Positions 63,801 through 64,000 of a stretch of 64,000 bases of DNA are shown here, in pieces (positions within the stretch are counted from its first letter, which is position 1; each line of letters starts with the position of its first letter). Under the pieces are notes generated by a model that saw only the letters and a list, made by a program, of their open reading frames with translations, searched no databases and was not told the origin of the DNA. Location: positions 372,416-436,415 of the forward strand of contig NZ_LMPU01000009.1 in the NCBI RefSeq assembly GCF_001423945.1. The letters are read 5' to 3'. This DNA comes from Pedobacter sp. Leaf194. Lineage in GTDB: Bacteria > Bacteroidota > Bacteroidia > Sphingobacteriales > Sphingobacteriaceae. Position numbers and translations under genes: made by a program.

Positions 63801-64000
63801 TTAGTTTTTGTCGCCTTAAGTTAGCGTCAAAGAAAATCTGTAATTCCTGACGCTGCAAAATGTTGTATAAAACCTGCGCCTGATGCTCACAAAGCTTATT
63901 TTTGAGGGCATCGCAGCGACACGATAATTTAACGGCGTTTTCAGTTTGCTGAACCTGAACCAGGGGAAAGGCTTGCGACGCTGAGGGATGCGTGAAGGCG
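60805..64000 (-). CDS. SWIM zinc-finger / SNF2-family DNA helicase (5' end beyond the window)
   Basis: The frame is open to the right edge, so the start lies outside; an internal TTG at 63858 is not the real start. Just inside the edge is CRCDALKNKLCEH, the SWIM motif Cys-x-Cys-x7-Cys-x-His. The SNF2 core follows: Walker A DDMGLGKTIQ, DESQ box (LDESQNIKN), and the C-terminal helicase lobe (SLKAGGTGLNLTEAD, AIDRAYRIGQ). Proteins of this type remodel DNA-protein complexes; the bacterial role is unclear. Confidence 0.9.
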   Translation of the reverse strand, partial: AFTHPSASQAFPLVQVQQTENAVKLSCRCDALKNKLCEHQAQVLYNILQRQELQIFFDANLRRQKLTKIAADYGLENEKNLEELFKIKLEHDVLNIAPKLAALQAFNTEARQQLQSALLPAKKTVSISNAEGTPLLLVLGNHRYYGQLNIELFEAALTKTGKVKNPMKVVNPADYLFKTEDSAVLKFYSGIARFQNNYTTENVAAEIEALKSVVKNPRKMPVFLHDNKLHSNIQPSSILPVDLQLLDGDLHLSVNQKDDFFEINGRLQINGNAYSLDNLVIRYNYFVQLKNQLYLLANADLVKVIGFFVKQSNRLVIHKSKYPEFQKNILIQLENNIKVDYSFLKPATQGQIEEKGFDLELEKLVYLSESEDFILITPVMRYGNLEIPVLSKKTIQSQDKFGNLFTVKRDEEVELQFIAEILRQHPFFYDQETNDSYYLHRKRFLEELWFLDAFEAWRSKEIHILGFNQLKNNKLNGYKAAINIEVLSGTDWFETKVKLKFGTQNVALKHLHKSIRNKSKFVTLDDGTQGILPEEWIRKFTGYFSAGEIVEDTLLTPKIKFAVINDLYEDALLEGHVKNELSSFKQKFDGADLATDIEIPQELNATLREYQKDGLNRLNFLDDFNFGSILADDMGLGKTIQIIAFILTQRKKVVQNTNLIVVPASLIFNWKTEVEKFAPSVKVKTIYGTDRTKKSYNFDNYEIVLTSYGTLLSDIRFLKDYRFNYIFLDESQNIKNPESQRYKTVRMLQSRNKVAITGTPVENNTFDLYGQLSFACPGLFGSKQQFADLYSTPIDQFKDSKRAAELQKKIRPFILRRTKEEVAKELPDKTEVILYCEMGAEQREVYEANKKEIQDYILGKTEDELPKSSMHVLKSITRLRQICNSAALLADGKSYLQASSKIDVLIEQLQVKAANHKILVFSQFVTMLDLIKKALELKGIKYEYLTGQTKKRQEVVQSFQNTDVPVFLISLKAGGTGLNLTEADYVYLVDPWWNPAVENQAIDRAYRIGQHKNVMAVRLICPDTIEEKIMKLQAVKKDLVKDLIQNENGLFKNLSRQELLGLLS

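Overview
The window reads as a chromosomal segment of a member of the Bacteroidota, most like Pedobacter or a relative in the Sphingobacteriaceae. The support is an AT-rich genome, several -7 boxes of the form TAnnTTTG (the Bacteroidota housekeeping promoter), a TonB-dependent receptor with an N-terminal carboxypeptidase-D-like domain, DUF3467 and DUF6496 proteins, and the block rpsU-xerC-hpf-tRNAs-tuf-tRNA(Trp)-secE-nusG-rplKAJL-rpoBC. No prophage, insertion sequence, rRNA operon or CRISPR array is visible.

Layout. 1-5 kb: the end of a CCA-adding enzyme, a pRiA4b ORF-3-like protein, miaA, a FadL-like channel with an SGNH-hydrolase lipoprotein, and a DUF3467 protein. 5-21 kb: the information-processing block on the minus strand, with five tRNAs. 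21-28.6 kb: small proteins, an acyl-CoA dehydrogenase, a helix-hairpin-helix protein, a two-domain acyltransferase resembling the ornithine-lipid synthase OlsF, a transglutaminase-like protein and two short unknowns. 28.6-33.6 kb: a beta-helix lipoprotein and TonB receptor pair and an Mpo1-like membrane protein. 33.8-38.7 kb: rny, a gap that may hold an RNA, zapA, a coiled-coil protein and pheT. 39-43.5 kb: two duplicated mini membrane proteins, a Tes/MJ0619-like radical SAM enzyme, an atypical Lgt-like membrane protein, a secreted phosphodiesterase, radC and rpsT. 43.8-49 kb: purN and a patch of accessory genes, including a ChrB-AraC fusion. 49-56.4 kb: purH and the cell-shape operon mreBCD-mrdA-rodA. 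56.4-64 kb: a short-chain dehydrogenase, an acidic unknown, a PLDc_N mini protein, tdk, an atypical epimerase-like protein and a SWIM/SNF2 helicase cut by the right edge.

Three things stand out. (1) A tightly overlapping four-gene unit (39074-41623) pairs a radical SAM enzyme carrying the cysteine signatures of archaeal tetraether lipid synthase with an Lgt-like protein that has lost usual active-site residues, and with two paralogous mini membrane proteins; it looks like an uncharacterised lipid or lipoprotein modification system. (2) Arrays of TTAACAT-like heptamers at an exact 11-bp period lie in four places between 26 and 33 kb, including directly upstream of the -7 box of the TonB receptor and of a lysine-rich small protein; this geometry is that of PhoB boxes and suggests a local phosphate-starvation regulon next to an OlsF-like gene. 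(3) At least six spacers between same-strand genes are filled with short degenerate words whose reverse complements fill the other half, making imperfect 70-85 bp hairpins; the word differs at each site but the architecture is the same.
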